In this document: one piece after another, positions 54,780 through 64,000 of the stretch
Layout: every line of letters starts with the position of its first letter
Numbering within the stretch: position 1 is the stretch's first letter
Assembly (NCBI GenBank): GCA_946811185.2
Contig: OX328108.1
Location: 5,045,501-5,109,500, forward strand
Reading direction: 5' to 3'
Source of the DNA: Hippopus hippopus
Lineage: Eukaryota > Mollusca > Bivalvia > Cardiida > Cardiidae
DNA: 64,000 nucleotides
Notes under the pieces: generated by a model
What the model was told of the DNA's origin: nothing
Databases searched by the model: none
What the model saw: the letters and a program-made list of their open reading frames with translations, nothing else
Made by a program: the position numbers and the translations under genes

Positions 54780-55480
54780 TGCTTCCCCCTGGCTACACGC
54801 CTGAAGCAAGGGCGTCAAAGCTTCCGCCTCGCTACGCTTCTGGAGCAAGGGCTTCAAGGCTTCCGCCTCGTTACGCGTCTGGAGCAAGGGCTTCAGGGCT
54901 TCCGCCTGGCTATGTACCCGAAGCAAGGGCGTCAAGGCTTCCGCCTCGCTACGCTTCTGGAGCAAGGGCTTCAAGGCTTCCGCCTCGTTACGCGTCTGGA
55001 GCAAGGGCTTCAAGGCTTCCGCCTCGCTACGCGTCTGGAGCAAGGGCTTCAGGGCTTCCGCCTGGCTATGTACCCGAAGCAAGGGCGTCAAGGCTTCCGC
55101 CTGGCTATGCACCTGAAGCAAGGGCGTCAAGGCTTCCGCCTGGCTATGTACCTGAAGCAAGGGCATCAAGGCTTCCGCCTGGCTATGCGCATGAAGCAAG
55201 GCAGTCAGGGCTTTCGCCTGGCTATGCACCTGAAGCAAGGGCATAAGGACTTCCGCCTGGCTATGCACTTGAAGCAAGCGCGTCAACGCTTCCGCCTGAC
55301 TATGCGCCTGAAGCAAGGGGGTCGGGGCTATGCATAACAAAGGCATCAGGGCTTCCGCCTGACTGCGCCTGGAGCAAGGGCTTCCGCCTTGCTTTGCGCC
55401 TGAAGCAAGGTTTCCAAAGCATCTCCCTGGTGACGCGTCTGAAGCAGGGGCGTCAATGCTTCTGCTTCGCTACGCACATG
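54780..55480. repeat. 39-bp minisatellite, about 17 units, open on both strands
   Basis: Units such as GCTTCCGCCTCGCTACGC followed by TTCTGGAGCAAGGGCTTCA repeat every 39 bp (13 codons). Because the period is a multiple of three and the unit is GC-rich, long frames stay open: 193 codons on the minus strand (13-residue repeat with AEALTPLLQ), 159 and 141 codons on the plus strand (PGYAPEARASRLP type). No splice or start context supports translation. Confidence 0.75.
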
Positions 55481-55529
55481 GATTACTCCTCCCCCCCCCA
55501 CCCCACACACATACACACACCACACATAC

Positions 55530-55722
55530 ACACTTTACCAAAGAACAACATTTTGGACTTGTCTTATTCTAACCATTGCAGACAAAAAATTAAATGTCGC
55601 TCAAATGGCGGAGTTTGTCTTTGAAAGGTTCGAAAATATTTTGCTGGTTACCAGCATTTTTTTTCCTTTTCACACAATGTTTTATTCCTGAGGGTCGTCA
55701 GGATTGTTTTGTAAAGGGTTAA
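55530..55722. mobile_element. CCCTTTACC MITE, shortened
   Basis: It abuts a C/CA-rich microsatellite and the end of the minisatellite. Core GCTGGTTACCAGC; right TTAA at 55719-55722. Confidence 0.55.
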
Positions 55723-55894
55723 GCAAAAAATTCTAATCATTGCATGTTGAATAATAGATAAACTTTGCATAAGGTAAATATATTTATTATCATATGCATC
55801 TTTCCAGTCAGAACGTTTAGGGAAATAAGGTGTTTGTGAATAAAACCGAGCGTAAACTAACAGATTATGGCTACAAAAAATATATCTGCGGCGC

Positions 55895-56145
55895 TCTTGC
55901 AAAACGAGGTTTAATGTATCGCCGTGATGCATTGTACCAAGCAAGTAATGAAAATAAGGATTCTTAAAATCCATTTTTTGGTCGACAACCGACAGAATCA
56001 TGGAATAGACTGGCCCTTTGATTTGCAGAAAATTGACCAACAGCATAAAGTTTCGACTCGGGTCAGCCTGCGCGGACTGCGCAGGCTGACCTGAATCGAT
56101 ACTTTTTGCAGATGCATTTAAACCCCTTTTCACAGAGCATGGCTT
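55895..56145. repeat. Foldback repeat of the GAGCATGGCTC family
   Basis: A long inverted pair centred near 56075: TCGACTCGGGTCAGCCTGCG faces CGCAGGCTGACCTGAATCGA. Confidence 0.65.
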
Positions 56146-56979
56146 AGAAGTTTTATAACATATTTCCATGAAGCAGTTTTGTTGTTTCTTAAAGACACGA
56201 ATATTCAGTCAGGTCTTTAACATACAACAGCATTTTTTTTTCATCTTGTTCAAGTTGAAAGCATAAGTAGATAACAAATTCTCATCACACTATTACTCAG
56301 ATGACATATAGTATGATAAGGGTCTGGCCCTCATTCAACCCTATACCACAGAATCCCGAGTTTAAGCTAATGTAGGAAAGAAAGTAACAGAAAATTTAAG
56401 GAAATTCATAAACTTTTACTTTTTTTCCTTTACTTTTTTCGTAGCGAAAACTCTAACTTTTAAACTGTTACTTTTTTTCCCGTTACTTTTTTCACGTTAC
56501 GTTCTTTCCGATAACCAGTTTAAACAACTCGAAAGAAGAAGACTTTTCAAGACGCGTACAAAAAAAAAAAAAAAAAAAAGGAGAAGATGCTGGTAACCAG
56601 CATTTTGCCCCTTTCCCACAATGTTTTATAGCCTTTTAAGGACAAATCGCCTGATTTTAGACACATATGGTTTGTCATGTGCAAATCCTTTAAATTTGGA
56701 CAAGTCTAAAATTTTGTCGTTTGGTAAAGGATATTTAACGCCTTTCACGACTTTACCTGCCATTGTGCCCGGTAAAGATCAAGATTAGACCGCACAAAAC
56801 GTTCATTCTGATCTTTGATCCATACTGTCCACTTTGCTGAGACTTTCTGGACACAAGTAGTCGTTAAATTCCACTTACTTACGTCATATTGTTAGACTGA
56901 TAAAGTATGTATGGTTTATTGCACTCTAAGGGTTAAAATTACAGATGAAGTCGATAGAATGTATAAGCGTCGCCCTGTA

Positions 56980-58296
56980 CGAGGGTTAGTCAAAAATAAC
57001 TGAGCCCTACCTCATAACTTTTTATATTAGTGTAACAGACATCATATTTATTTATCATCCCTCGAAGTAATCTCCCTTGGACCGAATGACTGAATGCCAT
57101 CTTCTCGGCAACGCCTGGATACCGGTTGCTAGGCAACTGAAGTTGATTCGTCGGACCTCCCCGTTCACGGCACACTCTAACTCGTCTAAACTATCAAAAC
57201 GGATTCCTCGTAGGGGTTCTTTCAACTTTGGGAACAGATCAAAGTCGGGAGGAGAAAGATCTGGAGAATACGGGGGGTGATCAAGCACTTCCCAGCCATA
57301 TCCCTCCAACAGCTCCTTGACAACGTTACTTTTGTGGGGTGACGCGTTGTCTTGCAAAATGAGTGGCGTGCAGTCAATCAGCTGTGGGCGCTTTCGGCGT
57401 AATGCTGGACGAAGTATTGTCCTAAGATACATCTTGTAGTACTCTTTATTGACTGTTTCACCTGTCGGTACCCTATGTGAGGTCAGTACGCCACGGTAAT
57501 CATACGCAAATATCATCATCATCTTTGGACAGTTCTGACTTCGGCGGAATTTTACAGGTCTCGGCGAGTTTTTGGTGTGCCATTCGCTACTCTGTCACTT
57601 CAATTCAGGTTCAAACGATCGCATCCAAGTTTCATCAATAGCAACGATTCTTTGCAGCATTTCATCACCTTCTGCATCGTACCTTTGTAGGAGTGATCAG
57701 GCAATATTCACACGTTGGTGCTTTTCTGTTTCTGAGAGCATGTGGGGTACCCATCTAGCGGCGATCTTCCTCATTTGCAAACGTTCCGTCAAAATGTTAT
57801 ACGCCGACCCGTGACTTATGTCCAACTCATATGCTATCTCATCACATGTGTATCTTTTATCAGCCTCAAGTAGTTTTGCTACATTTTCAACATTTTCGTC
57901 ATTCGTCGCTGACAGAGTCCTTCCGCATAGGTGCTTGTTGCTAACGACAGTTCGTCCATTATCGAATTCTCGCACCCATCGCTTGATAGTACTGTACCCG
58001 AGTAGAGACTCTGAAGCAACTTCCTCAAGAGCTTTTAGAATTTCAGATGCGCTTTTTCCCCTTCTGGCTTCAATCTTAATGTACGCAATCTGCTCTTCCC
58101 GCGTCAGCGTAAACGCATCGTCCTCCATGATGTTACCATAAATGACGTCACATTTATATGACGTCATGAAACGTTAGTTTTTCCTGCACAAACGATGCAC
58201 GAGATATTGGTCAACAATTGTGCCAAATATTATTACTGTATGTTAAATATTGAAAAAGTTATGAGGTAGGGCTCAGTTATTTTTGACTAACCCTCG
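56980..58296 (-). mobile_element. Full-length mariner element
   Basis: A 1317-bp element with perfect 44-bp inverted ends starting CGAGGGTTAGTC, flanked by TA (56978-56979, 58297-58298). The identical ends and recognisable transposase suggest a recent arrival. Confidence 0.93.
57055..58128 (-). pseudogene. Mariner transposase, broken by two stop codons
   Basis: One frame of 358 codons from ATG at 58128 to TGA at 57057-57055. The N-terminal half has two helix-turn-helix parts that bind the inverted ends; the linker motif is RWVPHML. The catalytic D,D34D triad is visible: D in AIDETW, D in LQDNASPHKS, and D in SPPDFDLF, with 34 residues between the last two. In-frame TGA codons at 57699-57697 (fits CGA to TGA) and 57597-57595 (fits TGG to TGA) cut the protein into pieces, so this copy cannot make an active enzyme. 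No other frame break was seen. Confidence 0.92.
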
Positions 58297-58306
58297 TACA
58301 AAGGGG

Positions 58307-58549
58307 GTTTAATGCATCTACATGATAGGCCTACATTATTCCAAGCCAGTGATCACATAGTTATGGATCCATAAAATACCTTTAGTCTGACAACCGATCA
58401 AATAATAAGGTATAATGATCCTTGGATATGCAAAATTCAAATACAAATACCAAAAAGTTTCGACTCATGTCAGCATTCGCGAACTGCGCAAGCTGACATG
58501 AGTCGATACTTTTTGCAAATGCATTTAACCCTCTTTTCACAGAGCATGA
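58307..58549. repeat. Foldback repeat of the GAGCATGGCTC family
   Basis: It begins 10 bp after the mariner. The inverted centre lies at about 58480 (GACTCATGTCAGC..GCTGACATGAGTC). Confidence 0.6.
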
Positions 58550-58689
58550 ATCGTATAATATGTTCAAATATTAGTGAAGGATATAATATTTTAATAGATG
58601 CCTCGTATATCCGTGTATTGTATACAGAGGATAGTATCAAGGTGGGGTAAGATTTATTGTTATATATAACTTTTTTGTTTGTTTGTTGG

Positions 58690-59700
58690 TTGGTTTAAAT
58701 AGTGTTTAATGTCGTTTTCAACATTATTTCAGTTATACCGCGGCGACAGTAAACCTATCCATGATTTCCTGGATTTTTTTTATCGGTACTTTGCACAATT
58801 TTCATCGAAATCCACTGGCCACTTTCCCACATATCCATCGTCAGAACAATGATCAAACTCGAGAGAGAAATGAATCTTGGTTGTAGGTGCGCTACATTAC
58901 TGACTGCGCGATAGGGCTAGGCTCCATTTTTAAATGACTGATTAATTGAATGATGTTTTCAACGTTATTTCAGTTATGTCATGGCGGCAAGTGCACCAAT
59001 CTATGCCTTTTAGAGTTCCTGGGCCAGTTACTTACACAACTTTCTTCCCAAGTCACTGGCTGCTCCCACTTTAACCATCACCGAAACAATGATCAGCGGT
59101 TAGAGTTGAAAGAATACTATCGTAATGACTATCGTCAATCCTCGGAATGAAATTGCCTGAGCTAGGGAACCGAACCTGCGACCGCCTTTATTTCAAGTAC
59201 TTTAAGGTACCGGGAATTTTATCCTATTCCCACAATGTTTTCAAAAGCCCAAACCTTTTTTTCCCTCAAGTTCGTTAAAATACGTGATTCTTTGACAAAA
59301 AGCTTTAGCGTTTGATTTGCCAATAAAAATAAACGCTGGTTAAATCCGCTTTGGCTGGGCAAGTCACGTGGGATGTACTGCTAAGCACTGGCTTAGCACT
59401 GGGTAGACCCATGGGAGACATGGAAAAAAGGGAACTGTTGTTAAAATAAAACGGCAATACTTTTGAAAATGACGCCGCAAAAATTTGAACACTTGAGTGC
59501 GCGGTTTGACTTACTATTTATCTCACACCAGTACTTACACAACTGTCAAGTCACTGACTACTCTCTCACATGCATCAGGGGTGAGAGGCGAAAAATCGTC
59601 GGAAAGAAAGTTTGCCTCAACCGGGTATCGAACCCGCAACCACCAGATCACGAGTCAGATAGACTAACTGAGCTACCCGACTGGACGAAATTCTAATTTT
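58690..59700 (-). mobile_element. Three successive minus-strand SINEs, worn
   Basis: 58690-58928, 58940-59205 and 59490-59690 each carry the family 1 body inverted (CAACATTATTTCAG, CCAAGTCACTGGC, AACAATGATC). The last keeps a tRNA-like head: on the minus strand GTCGGGTAGCTCAGTTAGTC and GCGGGTTCGATACCCGG. Confidence 0.55.
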
Positions 59701-60270
59701 ATTAGCGCTCTCATGATTCTTGTATACACAAGAAAATATTTAGATTTTTACTGTAAATTCAAAAAGACCATATAAAACAATGATAAAAGCTTATTTTTTT
59801 TTCTTTGTATGTGTAACAAGAAATATCTTTAAAATACTAAACAGCGTAAATTTGCCAGCAAATAGCCAGGGGCCCTTAAAATAAACATGTCTACACTTTT
59901 GACCAATCACAAATTTCTATTTATCTATTTGCTATCAGTATCGAAAAGTAGGTCAAACGCCAGCACATTCAGCGACACCGACAAAATTTGACCGGCACAG
60001 TCAGTTAAAAGCCACAATTTGGTATCTAATCTGTTATCCATTATCCTGCTAAATAAGTGAAATTAAACTTTCAAGCTGATAGTAAAAAGTCAGATTTTCC
60101 AAAGGTATTTTTTTGGGGAAAGATATCTCCTTTTATCGAACAGTGTAGATCCACGATCAGACTGCGCGTTCTGTGCAGTCTGATCTTGATCTACTGTTCG
60201 CAAAAGGTCCTTGAGTCGCGCTTTGGAGCCTAAGGGTTAAGTCCCTTTAAATATAAATCGAAGAGTTTGA

Positions 60271-60571
60271 CCCGCCCTCATAGCTCAGTTGGAAGAGCGT
60301 AGGACTCGTAAACGTGATATTGCGGGTCACTGGAGGGTGTGGGTTCGATTCCCACAGCTGGCCATCTAACATTACTAATAGTCTTTCAGATGACGTTAAA
60401 TCGTGTGACGGTGCTATGCACCGAGCGCGTGAAAGAACCAGGCGTAACTTAGGATGGGTTTCGTCTTGTATCTGCACTTTCCCCGTTAACAATACTAACA
60501 GCCCTCAGGGGGCGTCGCCGATATGGGCAACCGGTGGCGACGATAAATTGACGCAAATTCATTCATTCACA
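60271..60571 (+). mobile_element. SINE family 2 (tRNA-derived)
   Basis: Head CTCATAGCTCAGTTGGAAGAG and GTGTGGGTTCGATTCCCAC (A and B boxes), body with GACGGTGCTATGCACC and CCGGTGGCGACG, tail CATTCATTCA. Confidence 0.75.
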
Positions 60572-60902
60572 ACCCTTTTTGAAAAGGTTATCATAAAAGC
60601 GTCCTTAGAGTGAAATTATGAGTACCTCTTAAAAGGATCGGAATATATGGATTATTCTAAAACGAAAGCATTCTTAAACGACAGATTATGAGATTGTCTT
60701 CGTAAATGTGGCTAAAATAAGGGGTGTTGCTTTCGAAAGAGTAAAAAGAATCTTAGAAAAAGGAGATAATGCTGTTTTTTTCCCCCGTTTCTCACAATGT
60801 TTTGAAAAGTCCTCTTCGCCAGGGTCGTTTAAACACAGGATTGTCTGGTAAAGGTACACAGGTTAAATTCTAACGATTTTAAGGTTGGAGAATAGACACG
60901 AA

Positions 60903-61094
60903 ATGTACAGATGGCTGTACCAACGGCATGGAAGATGGTTGAATTTGCTGTGTGGCTTCTGGTTCGGACTTTTCGTGGTGTATAGCAATTCGTACACGAG
61001 CAAGTTCGTTCCCATCCGTGAACATTTTACTGCAAAACCCTCGAGGGAGTGTCTTACTTTGGTGAAACTTGCTGAATCCTTTTTACAAAGGAAC
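60903..61094 (+). CDS. Candidate first coding exon of a type II membrane protein (weak)
   Basis: ATG at 60903 opens 64 codons starting MYRWLYQRHGRWLNLLCGFW, a short basic stretch followed by a hydrophobic helix of about 18 residues (WLNLLCGFWFGLFVVYS), the pattern of a signal-anchor as in Golgi glycosyltransferases. A good donor (AAC|GTAAGG) ends it, with a second possible donor five bases on (AAG|GTAAAA). Base composition is richer in GC than the surroundings. No further exon could be identified to the right, and no family was recognised, so this may be chance. Confidence 0.25.
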
Positions 61095-61269
61095 GTAAGG
61101 TAAAATTTTGAGCCATGCTCTGTGAAAAGGGGGTTTAATGTACTTGCAAAAAAGTATCGATCCAGGTCAGCCTGCGCGTACTAGGTCGAAACCTTTTGCT
61201 ATTGGTCAATTTTTCTGCCGGTGTAATGCATCACGGAGGAAGCATTAAACCCACAGAGAGCGGCTCTTT

Positions 61270-63325
61270 TTGAAGGACCAGTCTAATGAGTTGGCAGTTG
61301 TTATTTAAGGTAGTACCTTCCTAATGGAAAACAGCTATTTCCACTATAATATTATCCAAAAAAATTTGCTATTATTAAACAATGAGTATTATTGTACTAC
61401 TTTAAAGGGTAACTCTAGACCAAATTTTTTATTTTAAAATCGGATAAAACTATACTAGAGTATGTTAACGAAAAAAATCTTAGCGTTCTGTGATGCTTAC
61501 TTCACGAGATATACAGGTTTAAACTTCGGATTTTCACCTGTCTGAAAGTCGCTAATTGAAAAAATCGTGACTTCCGGTGGTCTGCCGTGACGTCACAAGT
61601 GTGAGAAGATATAGTCGATATTATATGAACTAACGCAGAAAACTGAGAAATTTGCATGAAATTTGTAAAGATATTAATCCCTTTATCACGTTTCAATCAC
61701 TTGTCTACTGCAGAATTTCAATCTCTATCGCTCTTACATTTTACTACAATCATAGCAAAGAAATTTTAAATGAATTAGCATAGTGGAGATAGTACTTATG
61801 AAAAGGAAAAGTTATTCTTCTAGTGGGGAACAAAACTATTTTGAAATTCATTTCTTGAAGTTATTGCAATTATACCACTGTCTCATCAACGAATTTTGAT
61901 AGATAAATATTAAAAAAAAAAAAAAAAAAAAAAAGAAATAATAACTCAAGGTAGTTGAATTATGCCAAAAGTCTCTTCTACTAAGTGGTAGAAGGAACGT
62001 TGCAATGTGTAAAGGAAGTCATTCGAGTACAGTTCTAAGGCAGTTTCTACCAAATATAGGACACCGTCGATGATTGAACGGTCTACACATCCTGTGCAGT
62101 CTGATCTTGACTACACTGTCAATGTCAGCATTTCACATGTCTCCTTCAGCTTGGGAAGAATTAAAAGCCTTGATCTACTATAGAAATCATATCCTCTCTT
62201 TAACATTCACAAACAACATTAAATCCAGCACACATCCTAAATTTGCCGTTTATGTTGAATCCATTTGTTTCACTTGGTCTTCATTTATTTTCCTACGTGT
62301 TATTTTCACAATTTCAAATTTTGTTTCTTTCATCCACAAGAACGTTAAAAGATTGTCTGAATTGCCTCCTGCCTTCCTGCCCTCCATATCAAGCAGTAAA
62401 CGCTTTTGATTGTCTGCAAAATACAGGGTCAGTCCATTTCCTAAATACTGAGACATGTTAGGCGTAAATTTAAAAGGAAATACCAACGCGGACGAATATT
62501 ATTTGACTTTCTTTTTCCGTATTTCTCGCTGTAATCATGTACGAGATAACAGACGCTGACCATAAAAAATGCAGCGTAAATTAAAAATTTATTACAACCT
62601 TTACACAAAAGTTTAGTGCACCAACCTTTTATTTTGAGAGAAGAATTGTGTGTTCCATCAATGTAAAGGGCCGAGGGTTAATTAGGCGCCTCTTTGATGT
62701 TGGTATCGCACCGTCGTGGTCTCACATATTTCTTTTTTGCAGCTAGAGGTTAACAAGCACGTGTCATAATAATAATAATAATAATAATAACTTTATTAAG
62801 GAAAAAAGGCAATATTGCCTATCACACTACACAATATATATATATTTACAAAGGTTTAGATATCAATGGTGGGAAAAAAAAAAAACTTGATAAAGAGAAG
62901 TAACTCTGAAGAAAAATAATTTTAGTTGATTACTGATTACCTCCCTTCCACTTTAAGTTTATACGAGAGAAGGGTATGCATAGTTAATTCCAAATATGTT
63001 TTCAAAACCATTGTTATTTTCGATAAATATTTTAAAGAAGAGTTTATTGATAGGTATTATTTTTGAGATAAATTATTTTTGAGAGGAGTATGTGTTAGTA
63101 AAAGAAGAACTGCTGTTTTCAACCGTTTTTCTTTTACCAACACTATCACCATCATAATTTTTTTTTTCAGTCATATCTACTCATTCTAGTTATTGTATTG
63201 CTATATAACTACATAGATAAAAGTATCCACTTATTTCTCTCTTGTTCGAAACGAAATAACAAGAAGAGATAAATGGGTGTGGCTATTATTTACAAATAAG
63301 ACATTTACATACAGAAAGTGGTTTG
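61270..63325. other. Gene-poor stretch with microsatellites
   Basis: It holds an A run (61912-61934), an AATA-type trinucleotide run (62768-62791) and a TATA run (62833-62845). Apart from the weak candidate exon nothing was recognised. Confidence 0.4.
62250..62423 (-). CDS. Candidate internal exon, unknown (weak)
   Basis: After a TTTTGCAG acceptor ending at 62418 the minus strand has an open, mixed-composition stretch (NQKRLLLDMEGRKAGGN ... FLWMKETKFEIVKI). There is no recognised family, and the right donor is unclear. It may equally be chance. Confidence 0.15.
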   Translation of the reverse strand, partial: YFADNQKRLLLDMEGRKAGGNSDNLLTFLWMKETKFEIVKITRRKINEDQVKQMDST

Positions 63326-63564
63326 TTAACCCCTTTTCCCACATGACAAAACTTTTGACCCATCCAAATTGCGAACATTTGTAGACGAAAATGTCAGTGT
63401 ATCTAAAGTGAAGCAAATTTTCGTTGCTCGACTAGGAATCTAAGAAATATTGTGGGAAGATGAGAAAATGCTATTATCAGCATATTCTCCTTTTCTCACA
63501 ATGCTCTCAAAAGATTTCTTCCTCGGGGTCGTTGAAAATCGGCAATGTGTGGTTAAGGGGTTAA
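63326..63564. mobile_element. CCCTTTACC MITE, complete
   Basis: TTAA at 63326-63329 and 63561-63564; hairpin around 63475 with a diverged core (CTATTATCAGCA). Confidence 0.65.
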
Positions 63565-64000
63565 ACCATTTTCCTTTTTACATTTCTTACCTAATTCTAA
63601 CGTGCTATATTTATAGTAAATCAACAAACAAATTTAGCCCAACACAAACAATTATTTTAGAAAAAAAAAAAAAAAAAAAATCTAGCATAAATGTATCCGT
63701 AACTATTGCTCTTGAATACATTATAGGAAAAGGAGGAATCACTCATAATGAGGGATCTCTCCTTTTTCCACAATGCATCCTTTTCTGTAATATAATTTGG
63801 AAAATAATTCTGCACATTACCACTTGTATTCCGTTATAGCTTTTCAAAAGTTAAAAGTTCAAAATTTAGTGCAGCAGTACAGTATACTGAAACTTTTCAA
63901 GAAAGTCTACAAATTTTACAAATTTAACAGGTTTACAAATTTAAAATAAATTATTGTAAACCATATGGAGTAGGGTATGTATAAAGTGATGAAATATCTC
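63565..64000. other. Right edge, no gene seen
   Basis: An A run (63661-63680) and a hairpin fragment of the MITE family (about 63720-63775); otherwise nothing was recognised. Confidence 0.4.

Noticed and set aside
54765..55346. 193-codon minus-strand frame as a repeat protein gene
   Set aside because: All frames of the 39-bp unit are open; no start, splice or conserved context favours any one.
60885..60902. Longer start for the 60.9-kb candidate exon
   Set aside because: The first codon there is TTG, not ATG.

Overview
This window is animal nuclear DNA, most likely from a bivalve mollusc. It is AT-rich, its genes are split by introns, tRNA-derived SINEs and short inverted-repeat transposons are dense, and the two recognisable genes encode metazoan proteins. 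A heterodont clam is my guess from the style of the repeats, but the species cannot be fixed from the sequence alone.

Two host genes are clear and are transcribed away from each other. On the minus strand, 5441 to 602 holds the first three coding exons (140 codons) of RIF1, the replication-timing and break-repair factor; the gene continues past the left edge. On the plus strand, 30812 to 47226 holds a complete ten-exon DNAJC1, an ER-membrane J-protein with two SANT domains. The exons join in frame into 569 residues with signal peptide, HPD motif, membrane segment and both SANT domains. Intron 1 starts with GC rather than GT.

The 25 kb between these genes is almost all mobile DNA. From about 11.5 to 27.2 kb there is a nest of insertions whose order can be read from target-site duplications: a 1.4-kb TIR element (E) was hit by an element with a 5-bp duplication (G), which was hit by a hAT-type element with an 8-bp duplication (H), which now holds a 4.6-kb tyrosine-recombinase retroelement. 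The retroelement has split direct repeats of the Ngaro/PAT type and a gag, RT-RNase H, recombinase order. A second copy of E lies inverted at 12.5-13.9 kb inside a foldback element. A further element with ends built from short repeats lies at 14.27-17.33 kb.

The DNAJC1 introns and the region to the right hold dozens of copies of a foldback MITE flanked by TTAA (ends CCCTTTACC, palindromic core), several composite elements with internal tandem arrays (one with a 158-bp period repeated eight times), SINEs, a second TTAA MITE with its empty site preserved beside it, a full-length but doubly interrupted mariner (56980-58296), a 39-bp minisatellite open on both strands, and a tandemly repeated SINE unit whose copies carry different MITEs. 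Beyond 58.3 kb I find only repeats and two weak candidate exons.
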